Assembly: GCA_021464245.1 (NCBI GenBank)
Contig: JADCRB010000043.1
Span: 1,549,576-1,613,575, forward strand
Direction: 5' to 3'
Origin: Carallia brachiata
Taxonomy: Eukaryota; Streptophyta; Magnoliopsida; Malpighiales; Rhizophoraceae
DNA length: 64,000 bases
The notes under the pieces were generated by a model that saw nothing but the letters and a program-made list of their open reading frames with translations, had not been told where the DNA came from and ran no database searches. Positions 46,184 through 56,313 of the stretch are shown in pieces (position 1 is the stretch's first letter; every line of letters starts with the position of its first letter). A program made the position numbers and the translations under genes.

Positions 46184-47778
46184 ATGCCCCCAAAAAAATC
46201 CAAATCCAAGACACTTGACAAAGGCAAAGCCCAAGTTTCTGATGAAACAGTGCAAAGCCCCTCTCCTAAAAAAGCTTCAGGCCCCATTAAACTAATGGCT
46301 TCTGCCATTAAAGCCATTAAAACCCCTCTAGACCAAAATCCTAGAGTCCTTAAAACTGTTAAAAAAGCCTGGACCGATGTCCTACAAGATGAGGAAAATA
46401 AACAAATGGAAGCCACAATTTCCAAGTCAAAAGAGCTAGCAGTTCAGGAATGGGCTGCCAAATTAGCTCAAAGCCCGGAAATTCTTCAGGCCCTCCAAAA
46501 CCTCACTAAACAACCACAGCCAGTGGACACAGCTAAACCCTCAGGTATAATTTCTAAACCCACTTTAAAACAAAAGGAGATTGTCTCATCTTCCTCTCTG
46601 GAGACTTCTCAAAATGTTTTAAAACCATTATCTTCGGATACATGGACTGATTTTCAGCAAAAAGAAATTTATCAAAATCTCTTTTTAGTTGAAGCAGGTT
46701 ATATTCCTACTAAACCTACCAAAATCTCTGGAACCCCCTATGGTGCAGTTTTAAATTGTTTTGGCGCCAATTGGGAATTTAAACCCTGGAACTATCAGAA
46801 ACCTGTTGCCTATTACATGGCCCTTCTTTCTGAAACAGATCCACCCTCAGTAAAATGGAAATTCCAATACCAGAAGAAGATTGATGGTAAATGGCAAACC
46901 CTTACGGATACCACCTTTGACCCCACCAAAGATTATTCGTATTCCACCTGCCAAATTATGAATCTTCTTCATCCTCAACAACTTTGGTTCTCCATTTCTT
47001 TTGGAAGCCATACGCCTTGACCCTAATAATCCTGATCCTTCCCTGTACTTTTCCTACTGGGATTATCAGCAGGCATGGTTCAATGCCTTTTTCTATCAAA
47101 ACTCTAAACGAGGCCATACTTGGCTTATTTATTTTGATCGAACTTTTGAACCAACCCTCATTCCAAATTGGTTCCTCCAATGGTGGGACTATTTTGGTTG
47201 TACTGTGTCTATTCTTCCGGAAGAACTCCTTCCATCATATAAACTTTTTGAACAACACTATACACCTCCAGAACCAGAAAAGAAATTTCCCAAAATCTTT
47301 TCGTTCTGTATAAACTTTTTTATACCTTGGGTTCTCAAATGGGACTATTCCTTTATGAACCACAGAGCAGGAAAAAATGGTTGTCAGAACCTTCCATATC
47401 CGTTGGTGGAACAAATATGACATCCCTTCCAATGTTAAACCAAAAGCTGTTGAAAAATGGCTTCTTAAACACCGTTCTGAACTTTTGAAATCCAAAGAAT
47501 CTTCTTTCCCTCAGCTCCCAGCTATGAATAAAGATCATGCTGCTTTCCTGGCGGAAAAGACTCATTGGCAGTTTAAACTCTCTTCAGCTAAAACCAGAGA
47601 TGAATATCTTGCCATCATGGAAGAAATGTCTCAGGCATTGACACCTCCTTCCTCCTCCAAGAAGTCTTCTGAAAAGGTTGTTGACCTTGCCAAGGACACT
47701 GAAGACTCAAGTGAAGAAGAAGAAGAACAGGAAGATACTCTTCCTCCTGGGTATGCCCAGGATCCTTTTGACATGTAA
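46184..47778 (+). pseudogene. Viral second open frame, function unknown
   Basis: ATG 46184 opens a 278-codon stretch with a lysine- and proline-rich N-terminus (MPPKKSKSK). Two frame changes (near 46990 and 47385) connect it to 47001-47420 and 47377-47778. The last part is acidic, with a long Glu-rich tract before the stop. Florendoviruses are known to carry such a second frame downstream of RNase H, and its role is unknown. The middle part is rich in Trp, Tyr and Phe, suggesting a folded domain. Confidence 0.75.
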
Positions 47779-47820
47779 ACCGTTTGTAAACACCGTTTAA
47801 ATACTGTTTGCACAAATTGC

Positions 47821-47883
47821 AAAAATGCCACCGGTCAATGAACAGTAGTACTGTTCACATTTATTTCAAAAATGCCACCGGTC
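47821..47883 (+). promoter_or_regulatory. Direct repeat upstream of the viral promoter
   Basis: A 16-bp word (AAAAATGCCACCGGTC) occurs at 47821-47836 and 47868-47883, with a near-palindromic GAACAGTAGTACTGTTC between them. Placement 35-100 bp upstream of the TATA box suggests activator sites; this is inference. Confidence 0.5.
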
Positions 47884-47916
47884 CTGCGACAGTACTTAAA
47901 CAGTACCCCTCTCCCC

Positions 47917-47923
47917 TATAAAA
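47917..47923 (+). promoter_or_regulatory. TATA box of the viral pregenomic RNA promoter
   Basis: TATAAAA lies in the only large non-coding region of the viral genome, 140 bp after the second frame ends and about 500 bp before the primer site. This is the position of the 35S-type promoter in related viruses. Transcription would start near 47945-47950. Confidence 0.7.
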
Positions 47924-48088
47924 CCAGGCTTTTGCTTCATTTGTAGGCAGAACTTGGATGGCTCCTCCTCTCTCTCTAAACTCTTCTCTCCCTTCTCTCT
48001 AACAATTTTCTCCAAGTCCTCCAGAAAGGGTCCTCCCCTTTGTTCATAAGGTCCCTTCTGTTTACCCTTATGTACTCTCCCTTTATGT

Positions 48089-48094
48089 AATAAA
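48089..48094 (+). terminator. AATAAA polyadenylation signal of the viral RNA
   Basis: It lies about 145 bp downstream of the predicted transcription start, as expected for a caulimovirid whose RNA passes it once and then ends at it with terminal redundancy. Confidence 0.6.
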
Positions 48095-48415
48095 ATTTTG
48101 TTTATATGTTTTGTTTATCTTATGCGCACCAGATGTGGTAGGCTTGCCTCCCGAGTTGGTTGCTCATTATTTACTGTTTATTGTTCTTATTTACTGCTTA
48201 TATATTTTATCTATTATTCTATTCATAATCTCTGTATATCGGCTGGAAAACCCCCGAGTTGCCAGACCCAAGTCATTGGCTTGGCTGGATCCTCTCTAGG
48301 TTAACAACGCCACGTACAAGATTATTCTTTCTTTCTCATTTGTTTCCTTTTTCTTTTATTATTCATCTGTTATTTGTTCTGATCTACACCTCCCCAGATC
48401 TTTGGGCGACTCTTT

Positions 48416-48432
48416 TGGTATCAGAGCCAAGG
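48416..48432 (+). other. Viral tRNA-Met primer binding site
   Basis: TGGTATCAGAGCCAAGG is complementary to the 3' end of plant initiator tRNA-Met, the minus-strand primer in Caulimoviridae. It defines conventional position 1 of the viral genome and lies 210 bp before the movement-protein start. Confidence 0.85.
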
Positions 48433-48625
48433 AAGGTGGTAGATCTGCAGAAATTTATTCTGTTTTTAAATAATTTGGTATTGGTTGTGAGTCAGACTAG
48501 ATTCCAACTGAACCCAATGCAGAGGTAAGCAGCAGTAAGTCCCGACGGACAGGGCAATAAGTCTGTGTGCTGTAGGGTATAACCGGAGTAGTCTATCATA
48601 AACAAGATCTTTATTATTTTTAAAC

Positions 48626-49622
48626 ATGGATCCAAATTTCTGTAGATCCACTTCTTTCTCAAACTCTTCTACCTCAGATTCCTCTGAGATCCGTAGAGTT
48701 GTAAACAGAGAAGAAATGACATATGAAAATTTTAAAAATATTGATAATTGGGAAATACCACGTATTAAACCAAATCAGATATATCATCTGTCTAAATCTA
48801 TCTTTTCTAAACTTCCATTTAAAACTGATCTTCATATTAAAACTGAACAGAGAGACATTCCTCTTTCAGATTCATTAAAAGAAGTAACTCTCTTGACTCC
48901 TGAATCTCTTAAACTTCATAAACAAAAGGGCTTTGAATATATCCATATTGGACTTATTCAAGTTGCATTTAGACCCCTCACTCGTGAAGGATTAGACACT
49001 TCTATTCTTGCCGTCCTTAGAGATGCAAGACACACTCAGTTTCAAGCTTCTCTTTTAGGAACTGTCGAATCTACCCTAAACACTGGACCAATCTCGTTTG
49101 ATTGTTATCCTGACTTGGCTATTTCTCTTAAGGATAAAAACATTTTGAAAGCTGCAGTTTTGCAAATTAAAACTCATAATTATCATATGCTCCCTGGTTC
49201 CATTCCAGTTGCATTAATGTTTCGCATTCATTATAGACTGCTTGCATCTGCATTCACTCCCATTAAACATTTGCAAAAGTCTGTAAAAGGTGAAACACTT
49301 TTAATCCAAACGGATCTCACAAGATCCAATGTTCAAATTCCTAAACCCATTCAATGGAAAGACATCACTTTTCCAACTGAATGGATTCTTCAAGGAGCTG
49401 CCCCACCGACAGAATTACCTCCTCCTGAAATAAACCCCGGACTTAGTCCAGATTAAACAATTCAGTGATGGTAAAGTTACTTTAAAATTTGACCGAATTC
49501 CTAGATCTGCTAGTTCTAGGTTTTCTGATGATTCCATTTCCACAATAAACTTAGGTAATGTATCTCAGATTCCATCTGTTATTAACATTCCTGTTAGTAA
49601 ACCAAGGCATTCTACATCAGAC
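48626..49622 (+). pseudogene. Viral movement protein (30K superfamily) region
   Basis: ATG 48626 opens 276 codons to 49456. The central part has the 30K movement-protein fold features: LHKQKGFEYIHIGLIQVAFR, the conserved GLDTSILAVLRDAR segment and the later ISFDCYPDLAISL. These proteins make tubules or modify plasmodesmata for cell-to-cell spread. After a one-base shift near the stop the sequence continues in another frame toward 49623 and the linker. The first 260 codons are without a stop, among the best-preserved parts of the integrant. Confidence 0.85.
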
Positions 49623-50041
49623 TTGCCTGATCCAAAATTTAAACATACTAGGTATTCTGGTACTATTCCTCACTCTGTTTATGAACATGGTGAAACATCA
49701 AACCCAGTAGAACAGGTTGCACAGGATAGTCCTCCTTCTCAGCCAACCTCTCCAACCTATTCTGCGATCACAGAAAATGTTTTGAATGTTCTTAAAAAAG
49801 AATTTGTTTTGGACAAAACTTTTTTAAGACAAGATTTTTACTCTGATAAACGAAAAGAAATGCGTGAATGGTTCTTTTTGCATTTTGGAAACATTTTGCC
49901 TGAAATACAAAAAGACTTTTATACATTTCTAGAAACACATAAAATTCGTATTCCATTTTTTGACTGGTTTGAGTATCATACTTCCACTTCAGAAAATTGG
50001 AAAAAGGAATTTCCATATTTTGAATGGCCACATGATATTTT

Positions 50042-50044
<3 letters not shown>
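49623..50044 (+). pseudogene. Viral linker, right-hand copy
   Basis: An open stretch following the movement-protein region that runs through the second copy of the terminal redundancy (49781-50044) and then into the TA microsatellite, where viral sequence stops abruptly. Confidence 0.75.
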
Positions 50045-50111
<67 letters not shown>

Positions 50112-50118
50112 ATGTAAG
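50045..50118. repeat. TA / TATATG microsatellite at the right viral junction
   Basis: A perfect TA run followed by TATATG hexamers, starting directly after the last viral base. With 41766-41781 it shows that the virus entered a TA repeat. Confidence 0.9.
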
Positions 50119-50957
50119 TTAATATTTTGCAGGAACGATAGATCAAAGAAGAAAACCCTTTTATTTCAAGATATAGAGATCTTATTGTCATAGAAAGGAT
50201 ATTGATGTGTTAAACTTGTCCCTCACAGCTTCTATGTTGTCTAGCTATAATTTAGTTCTTTTTGGCTGGTCAAAGTTTGTTTGACTTCTCAAAAAGTTCT
50301 AATTAACATCAAGATTGATAACATGATCTAAACGAGATTGATAGCATTGATGGAATAGTCATAAACTGAAAAATTGAATGCCAAGTGTTGACAATTTTAA
50401 CTGGTTTAGTTTGCATGCAAGTATCCAATCATATTCAAACCGATTGACTTCTACTTCAATGTTAAGGCTTGTACTTCTTTATTAAGGTTTGTTATTCTAT
50501 AACGATGAGTTAGTTTTGACTTAACAGGACATAGACCTTGCAATGTCTCACACGAAAACGAGAATGATTAATTTAGAGAATGATTAATTTAAAAATTGAA
50601 AATAAACAGAATAATGAAGATTAACAAAAGCCTCATTATCAAATCAAAATTTTCTCAGCATCCAAACACAAAGTTGAAACCTTGAAACCGGTCACCAGAT
50701 CAAACAAGAAAATGCTAGAAAACAAAAGAAAAAAAAATTGTAGGCCTGTATCTTACCCGTCTAGCCTGGAAAGAGAAGCAGTTGAACAAATGCGAGAAAA
50801 ATTTGAACTACGTAAAACAAAGAATAAAAAATGGGCGTACCTCGAGCTTTTTTTTTTTTTTTTTTGACTCCTCCTTTTTGCGATATCTCTCTCTTTCTTT
50901 TCTTTTAATTAATTAATTTATTTATTTTTTGCTATTTCTAATATAAATACCTTTACA
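50119..50957. other. Intergenic DNA upstream of STP-like copy C
   Basis: No gene recognised. The last ~40 bp before 50958 (TTTCTAATATAAATACC) match the region before copy A. Confidence 0.45.
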
Positions 50958-53278
50958 AATGGCAGAAATTGAGATAATATAATTTTCCCTTACTAAACAA
51001 CTGCGAGTAGATGAACCTTATGATCAACAATCAACTCCACCATCCCTCAAAGAGCAAGAGGGATCCTTCGAAGAGCAAGAGGGAGCAAAAACAACGAACA
51101 ACCTACAACAGTCCCATTATTCTCCAGGGAGCTAGAGGAAGAAAAGAGCCTAACATCGAGGTTTTATCACCACCACATTTTCATCAAGTAACAGAGATTA
51201 CTAATGAGAGTACTAAGAATAGCACACACTATTCTTTAGCTCCACAATCATTGAAAAAAGAATTAGAAAATGAGATTCATCCTAGTGGTCTCCCATATGT
51301 TTACAGATATGATTAGATTTTTCACCATATATTTAATATTCTTTCAAATAGATTACTTTTATTTCTGGCTCACTAAAAAGTTCTGTTTTCTGAATATACA
51401 TTAGTTTCACAATCAAGGCACTTTACGCTTTGGCTATAGTTGGAAGGATCACTATCGGATATTCACTCCACATTACAGGTACAAACATGGCTCATTCCAT
51501 TCTTTACATCTAATATTTGATAGCTATTTACGTTTTACTTTGTATATGAATTTATGTTATGTTAGACATACTCAAAACCAAACCACACTCAACCCCCATA
51601 CATATCATATCTTATCAAAACCTTTTCATCATCTAGTGAAGGTGAGTTTATGATAGATTAATTAGCCAATAAAAGTATAGCCACAAGCCAATATGTGACC
51701 ATCACAAGTGTTACCTTGAAATGTGTTACGGTTTATCCAATGGCAAAAAATCCACATCAAAATCTAATTACGATCCAACTCTATTCAAGTTGCCACAACC
51801 TTGTTAACTTCGTGATATATATATGGCTTCATTTTCATGTCAATCTCATGCCAATCCGAGATATTTTTAAGATCTCTTAGTTCATTACAACAACAATAAC
51901 AAATGTTTAATCCTAAGTTTAATTTGAATCAACTTTATGAATTTATTTATTATCTTTCTATTCTTATCACAATTGATTTGTCACATTTTTCAATTTCTTC
52001 GCCTTAAGACTAACAATGATAAGCTGAATGTTTAGTTACACAGATAGAGTAGTCTATTATTATATAACTATAAAGCTAAACAGATGAAATTAATATAATT
52101 TTATTTTCAGTTCAATGAATGTTTATTATCTTAACTTTTAACTAGATTCCTCATAATAGTGTAAGTAAGATCAACAACCAATTTATGAACTATATAACCT
52201 TTAGATAGTTTTCCAAAATATATTTCCTAGTCAAATATTAATATTAGCTTACTACAGTACTATATGTAACCGAGTACAACCATGTTATGTAAGTTTGTTT
52301 TGGAGAATGTTAACTGACATTTTCTCAATTAAGACAAAAAAAAAGCCATTGTTAGCTAAAGTTTTCTTTCGAATAAGGCTCCACAGAAAACAATCAAAGA
52401 AAGGCATTATATAAATTTTGAATTTATTTTTTGAATTTAACAGCAATTAATTGTTTCTTCTATTTTTTCGATTTTAGGACACTTAATTTTAGGACACTTA
52501 ATAGGTGTGCCGACGTTTATAAAAGAACTCTCTAAGAAAGCCTTAGATGAGTTGAAACATAAGAAATATGACACATTCTGTGTCTTCATAAACATGCAAA
52601 TTCAACTATACATTGCATCAGTATATTTAGCTATGGGAATAGCAAGCCTCTTAGCATTTATGTTCAGTCGTGCATGGGGACAAAGGTTGACCTTAAGTTT
52701 CCCTCTTCGGTATGGCATTCACAATCGCAAGCGGCCATCTATGCAGCCAAACAATTGGAAGAAGCATCATTAGAGTTGGGATAGGAATTTTATGGCAAAT
52801 AAGCAAAATGACTTTAAATTTGAGTTGTCTGCTTATCAATTATTAATATATCAATGAGAGTTTAGAGCAAATATAATTATTACTAGTTTTGTGTATATTT
52901 TAATTGAAAAAAAAATAAAATTCTTGTAGAAAATTCCAACCATTTCCTGGGAACTAACTCCACAAAAAATGAGGCAGCAGCTGAACGATATTTTTTTATG
53001 CTCTATTCATACTGGTTTGGCATTGGCAGCTAGGATGACTTGGTTGGCTGCATATTATAAAGTTCTTGGTTGGAGATTTATTCTTGGAATAATTGTTGTT
53101 GGAACAATTGTTTGGTTCTTCATCTCATTAATGATATGTGAGACATTAGTTTGGTTATTTAAGAATGGAAAAGAAGCAACAGTTAAAAAACTCATGGAGA
53201 AAATTGGAAGGAGTAGAGACTATGATAAAATGAATAAAGAAATTTTGAGTAATAAAGGTGAAAATAAAATGAAAGAAA
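50958..53278 (+). pseudogene. STP-like sugar transporter pseudogene, copy C (N-terminal part)
   Basis: Exon 1 (50958-51306) starts MAEIEII then stops; later there is an open Lys/Glu/Ser-rich stretch ending LPYVYR, and the donor is mutated from GT to AT. Exon 2 (51405-51478, 74 bp) reads TIKALYALAIVGRITIGYSL. Exon 3 (from about 52498) reads GVPTFIKELSKKALDELKHK, IQLYIASVYLAMGIASLLAF and AWGQRLTLS, then loses frame; its donor is GC. Exon 4 (from about 52930) reads KIPTISWELTPQKMRQQLND, WLAAYYKVLGWRFILGIIVV and ICETLVWLFKNGKEAT, and is interrupted at 53278 by an LTR element. The exon pattern equals that of copies A and B. The exon 3 acceptor region carries a ~16-bp tandem duplication that repeats TTTTAGGACACTTAA. 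Confidence 0.75.
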
Positions 53279-53548
53279 TGTTAGAACCAAAAAGAGGATA
53301 AGGCTATAAATGAAAGAATTGCTTCATAAAATGTGTAGATATTTTTTTTTGTTCTCTATATCTATGTAAATGACCACAACACATATTTATAAGGAGATAA
53401 ATAAGGTAGTTATTTGGCCAAGAGATACGTCTTTTGGGTCTAATAGATACGACTCTTTTAACATGTCTTTTCATCAATAGACGCATCTTCATAACTATTA
53501 AATTAATTAAGGGACGTGATTCTTTATATTTTAAAAATTCTTCAACAA
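53279..53548. repeat. Left LTR of the 53.3-55.8 kb element
   Basis: About 270 bp, paired with 55555-55819; both contain GAATTGCTTCATAAAAT and GACGCATCT. Confidence 0.75.
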
Positions 53549-55060
53549 TTCCCTGTCATTTTCAAATTTTGAAAATGTATAAGATCTTTAACAATTCTAA
53601 TTGTCAATTGTATAAGCAGTAGTGGACTACATCTTAAAAGCACTACATAGTTAAGTGTACATTACAATAAACCTAAATAATATGGTGGATTATGTCTTGA
53701 AACCAACTATTCTTTTTAATAAGTTGTAGAACCACCTTACACAATTTACTTTACAGCTACAAACTTTTCTATAATTTAAGTGGCTAGTGTATGGCCATGT
53801 GTCCATACCTTTTTATAGATTTTTTAAAGCTAAGTCCTTAAACTTCTTGGAACAGCACTATTCCACGCTCACATAAGCAAACTAAGCCCTCCTACGTTAA
53901 GACAACTTTTACAAAGTATATTAAAAGTTGTATAAACTCACCTCTCAGGTGAATTGTGGAAACCAAACACTATGTAACCTTGAGATGAAAATAACTTAAG
54001 TATAATATTTCAATCATACTGATAATGTCCTTTAACTCATTGCAAAACTCAAGACATGATGTTACATCAAGCGTTGAGTTGGGTATCCATCATAAGTAAT
54101 TAATAATCATGGACTTAAGACCCATCCCTTATTTGGTGTCTCGTTCATCAAGTTCTTGTTAATCCTTTTAATTAAGAATTTATTTTTCCTCTTATATTCA
54201 AAAGTCTTAAAAGACTTTTATATAGTCTTCTATATTTTTAATCGTACCATTAACCACCAAGTGGTTACTATAATATACTGGAAGTTGCAACTCCTGTATG
54301 TTAAACTTTTTTTGAGAAACCTGTATGTTAAACTTAGTAAATACAAATACTTTTTTTTGCTTGTTATTGACTTTTTAAAGTTTTTGCAAGACTACAATGA
54401 AACATATAGTCTATGGCCAATAACTCATCCTTTCTTTTGAAAAGGTATGGATTTTAAATCCATTAGACAAATTTTCTTTATTTTCTGTAAAAAATTTTAA
54501 CTGCCTTTAAACATAAGTTGTAATATAAACTATTACTGCATTTGATATAACAGTTAAGCACCCCTTGTGTTGGGTTTTAAACCATCAGTCACAACCTTTC
54601 TTTGTGACATGTTGTGTTATTGAGTAATGATTTCTTTGACAATTGTTTAACTTTAAGGTTGACTAAACACAATCTTTCAACATTTTCTTAACAAAATAAT
54701 AATCAAGTCCCTTTGTACATCATTGGGTATAGCAAACATTTATATAAATACACAGATTTTTTTTTCGTGGTTAACGGCAATTTACGGCTCTAATGTGACT
54801 TTTTAAAACAAAATAAAGCAACGCTTTATGGCCCTTGCATGATATCCAAGGTATACTTCTTCTATGAAAGGTACACAGACCATCACATATATTTATGTAG
54901 ATCATCATTCATATGTACTATCTATAAGGCATGTATGTATATCCATCATATATGTCAAAGTCACTTATTTAGACTAAAATTATGTATGTTATGATCTTTA
55001 TCATCATGTATATCCATCATTCATCACCATGCATGCATCATCTATGTATGTATGTGTATG

Positions 55061-55147
55061 ATATATATATATATATATATCCCCAACCAAAACTCACGGG
55101 CATAATAATAATAATAATAATTATTATTATTATTATTATTATTATTT
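55061..55147. repeat. Microsatellites (AT)n and (ATA)n/(ATT)n
   Basis: A 20-bp AT run at 55061-55080. At 55102-55147 an AAT run turns directly into an ATT run, making a self-complementary block. Confidence 0.9.
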
Positions 55148-55554
55148 AATTTTTCCTTCCCATTATCAAACTAAACCAATGGAAACCATGCAAGCCATGC
55201 AACCATGTTAAATAATCACCAAATGTTGGTTTCCTAAACTGTTACCTAAATTTTTTAACCTCTTATATCGGATGGAAATGCACAGAACATTGTCCTTATG
55301 TTAACGAACAAACCATCGTGCTCTTATATCGCAAGCAAATCATAGTCCTTATGTTAATGCATTAACAATTAAACATAATATTTTCATATCATGGATCTTA
55401 AATATGATATTTCCACATAATTGGGAAGAAAATATACCTTATTTTAGGATTTTTATGATTTCCACACAATTGAAAAAGGAACACACCTTGATCCATGAGG
55501 TCAGAAGCCAATTCTTTCAACGTTATAGTCAAGAACAAAAATTTTGTCTTAAAA

Positions 55555-55819
55555 TTGTTAAAACCCAAAAGAGGGTAAGACTAAAAATAAAAGAATTGCT
55601 TCATAAAATTTGTGGATATTTCTTTTCTTCTCTATATTTATATGAATGACGACATCACATATTTATAGGAAGATAAATAAGTAGTTATTTAGTCAAAAGA
55701 TATATCTTTTGCGCTTAATAAACACAACTTTTATTGTGTTTTTTATTAATAGACGCATCTACATAACTATCAAATTAACTAGGAGATATGATTCTTTATA
55801 TTTTCAAAATTTTCCAACA
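55555..55819. repeat. Right LTR of the 53.3-55.8 kb element
   Basis: About 265 bp, paired with 53279-53548, differing by scattered substitutions and small indels, so the insertion is not recent. Confidence 0.75.
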
Positions 55820-56030
55820 AGAAGTAGGAAGAAATCCCAGCCATCCTGCACTGGTACTCTCTTCAATCACAAACCTTCTAACTCAAGTCTTAAGCCCTGA
55901 TGTGCATATCCAGTACGGACCCTTCTTGTTTCAATAACTAGTATCAAACAAGGACTTCATAGGCTATACAGGTTTTGTCCAGTCTCAAAAAGGTGCAACC
56001 ATCTTCTCAGGTTGTGTGCTAGTTTAATAT
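55820..56030 (+). pseudogene. STP-like copy C, continuation of exon 4
   Basis: Resumes the frame cut by the LTR element: EVGRNPSHPALVLSSITNLL, TQVLSPDVHIQYGPFLFQ, a stop, then FIGYTGFVQSQKGATIFSG. The matching stretch of copy A ends at 33013, so this copy extends a little further. The order SQKGATIFSG may be the start of the next transmembrane region. Similarity ends near 56030, beside a methyltransferase gene fragment. Confidence 0.7.
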
Positions 56031-56076
56031 CAAGAACTTTGATAATTGCTCTGACATGATGTTGTGATGGTGTATT

Positions 56077-56313
56077 GGCAATAGGGGTAGCTTAGTGCCC
56101 GCAATTGCAGAAGTAGATAGGATCTTGAGGCCAAAAGGAAAGCTGATTGTTCGAGACAATGTCAGAATCACAGGTGAGATTGAGAGCATGGCCAAATCAT
56201 CGCAGTGGGAGATATGCATGATTTATTCAAATGACAATGAAGGACTGCTTTGCATCCGAAAGGCAATGTGGCGTCCTAAGGAGACGGAAACAATAACTTC
56301 AGCTATGATTTGA
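56077..56313 (+). pseudogene. 3' end of a PMT-type putative methyltransferase gene
   Basis: PMT proteins (DUF248) are Golgi methyltransferase-like proteins linked to pectin modification. The frame reads GSLVPAIAEVDRILRPKGKL, IVRDNVRITGEIESMAKSSQ, WEICMIYSNDNEGLLCIRKA and MWRPKETETITSAMI, then a stop at 56313. This is the C-terminal end of the family (AEVDRILRPxGKLIVRD ... WRP-E-T). Upstream in the same frame a stop is met within a few codons and no earlier PMT exon is seen; instead the sequence joins an STP-like fragment. The piece is open over about 75 codons but lacks the rest of the ~800-residue protein. Confidence 0.8.

Larger units (their letters stand above)
41782..50044 (+). mobile_element. 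Endogenous pararetrovirus, florendovirus-like (Caulimoviridae), one genome unit plus 264-bp terminal redundancy
   Basis: An 8263-bp integrant in circularly permuted order. The first 264 bp (41782-42045) recur at 49781-50044, exactly 7999 bp later, with one difference noticed by eye, so the viral circle was about 8.0 kb. Reading from the primer site at 48416 the order is movement protein, linker, coat protein with zinc knuckle, aspartic protease, reverse transcriptase and RNase H, then a second frame of unknown function. That order, the second ORF after RNase H, the 8-kb size and the integration into TA repeats match what is described for florendoviruses. The main frame has at least seven frameshifts and the second frame two, so it is not a functional genome. 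The order and the tRNA-Met primer site argue against a gypsy LTR element, and no LTRs are present. Confidence 0.88.
53279..55819. mobile_element. LTR element inserted in STP-like copy C
   Basis: Two related blocks, 53279-53548 and about 55555-55819, both begin TGTTA(G/A)AACC and end C(A)ACA, giving LTRs of about 265-270 bp. They sit exactly where exon 4 of copy C breaks: before the element the exon ends ATGAAAGAA, and after it the exon resumes GTAGGAAGAAATCC, as in uninterrupted copy A. The flanking five bases AGAAA and AGAAG fit a target duplication with one change. The internal 2.0 kb has no gag or pol similarity and contains microsatellites. No clear primer site was found, so orientation is undecided. 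Confidence 0.75.

Noticed and set aside
48098..48528. Overlapping 60-90-codon frames in the viral intergenic region
   Set aside because: They lie between the polyadenylation signal, the primer site and the movement-protein start, where related viruses have a non-coding leader with small frames; no protein motif is present.
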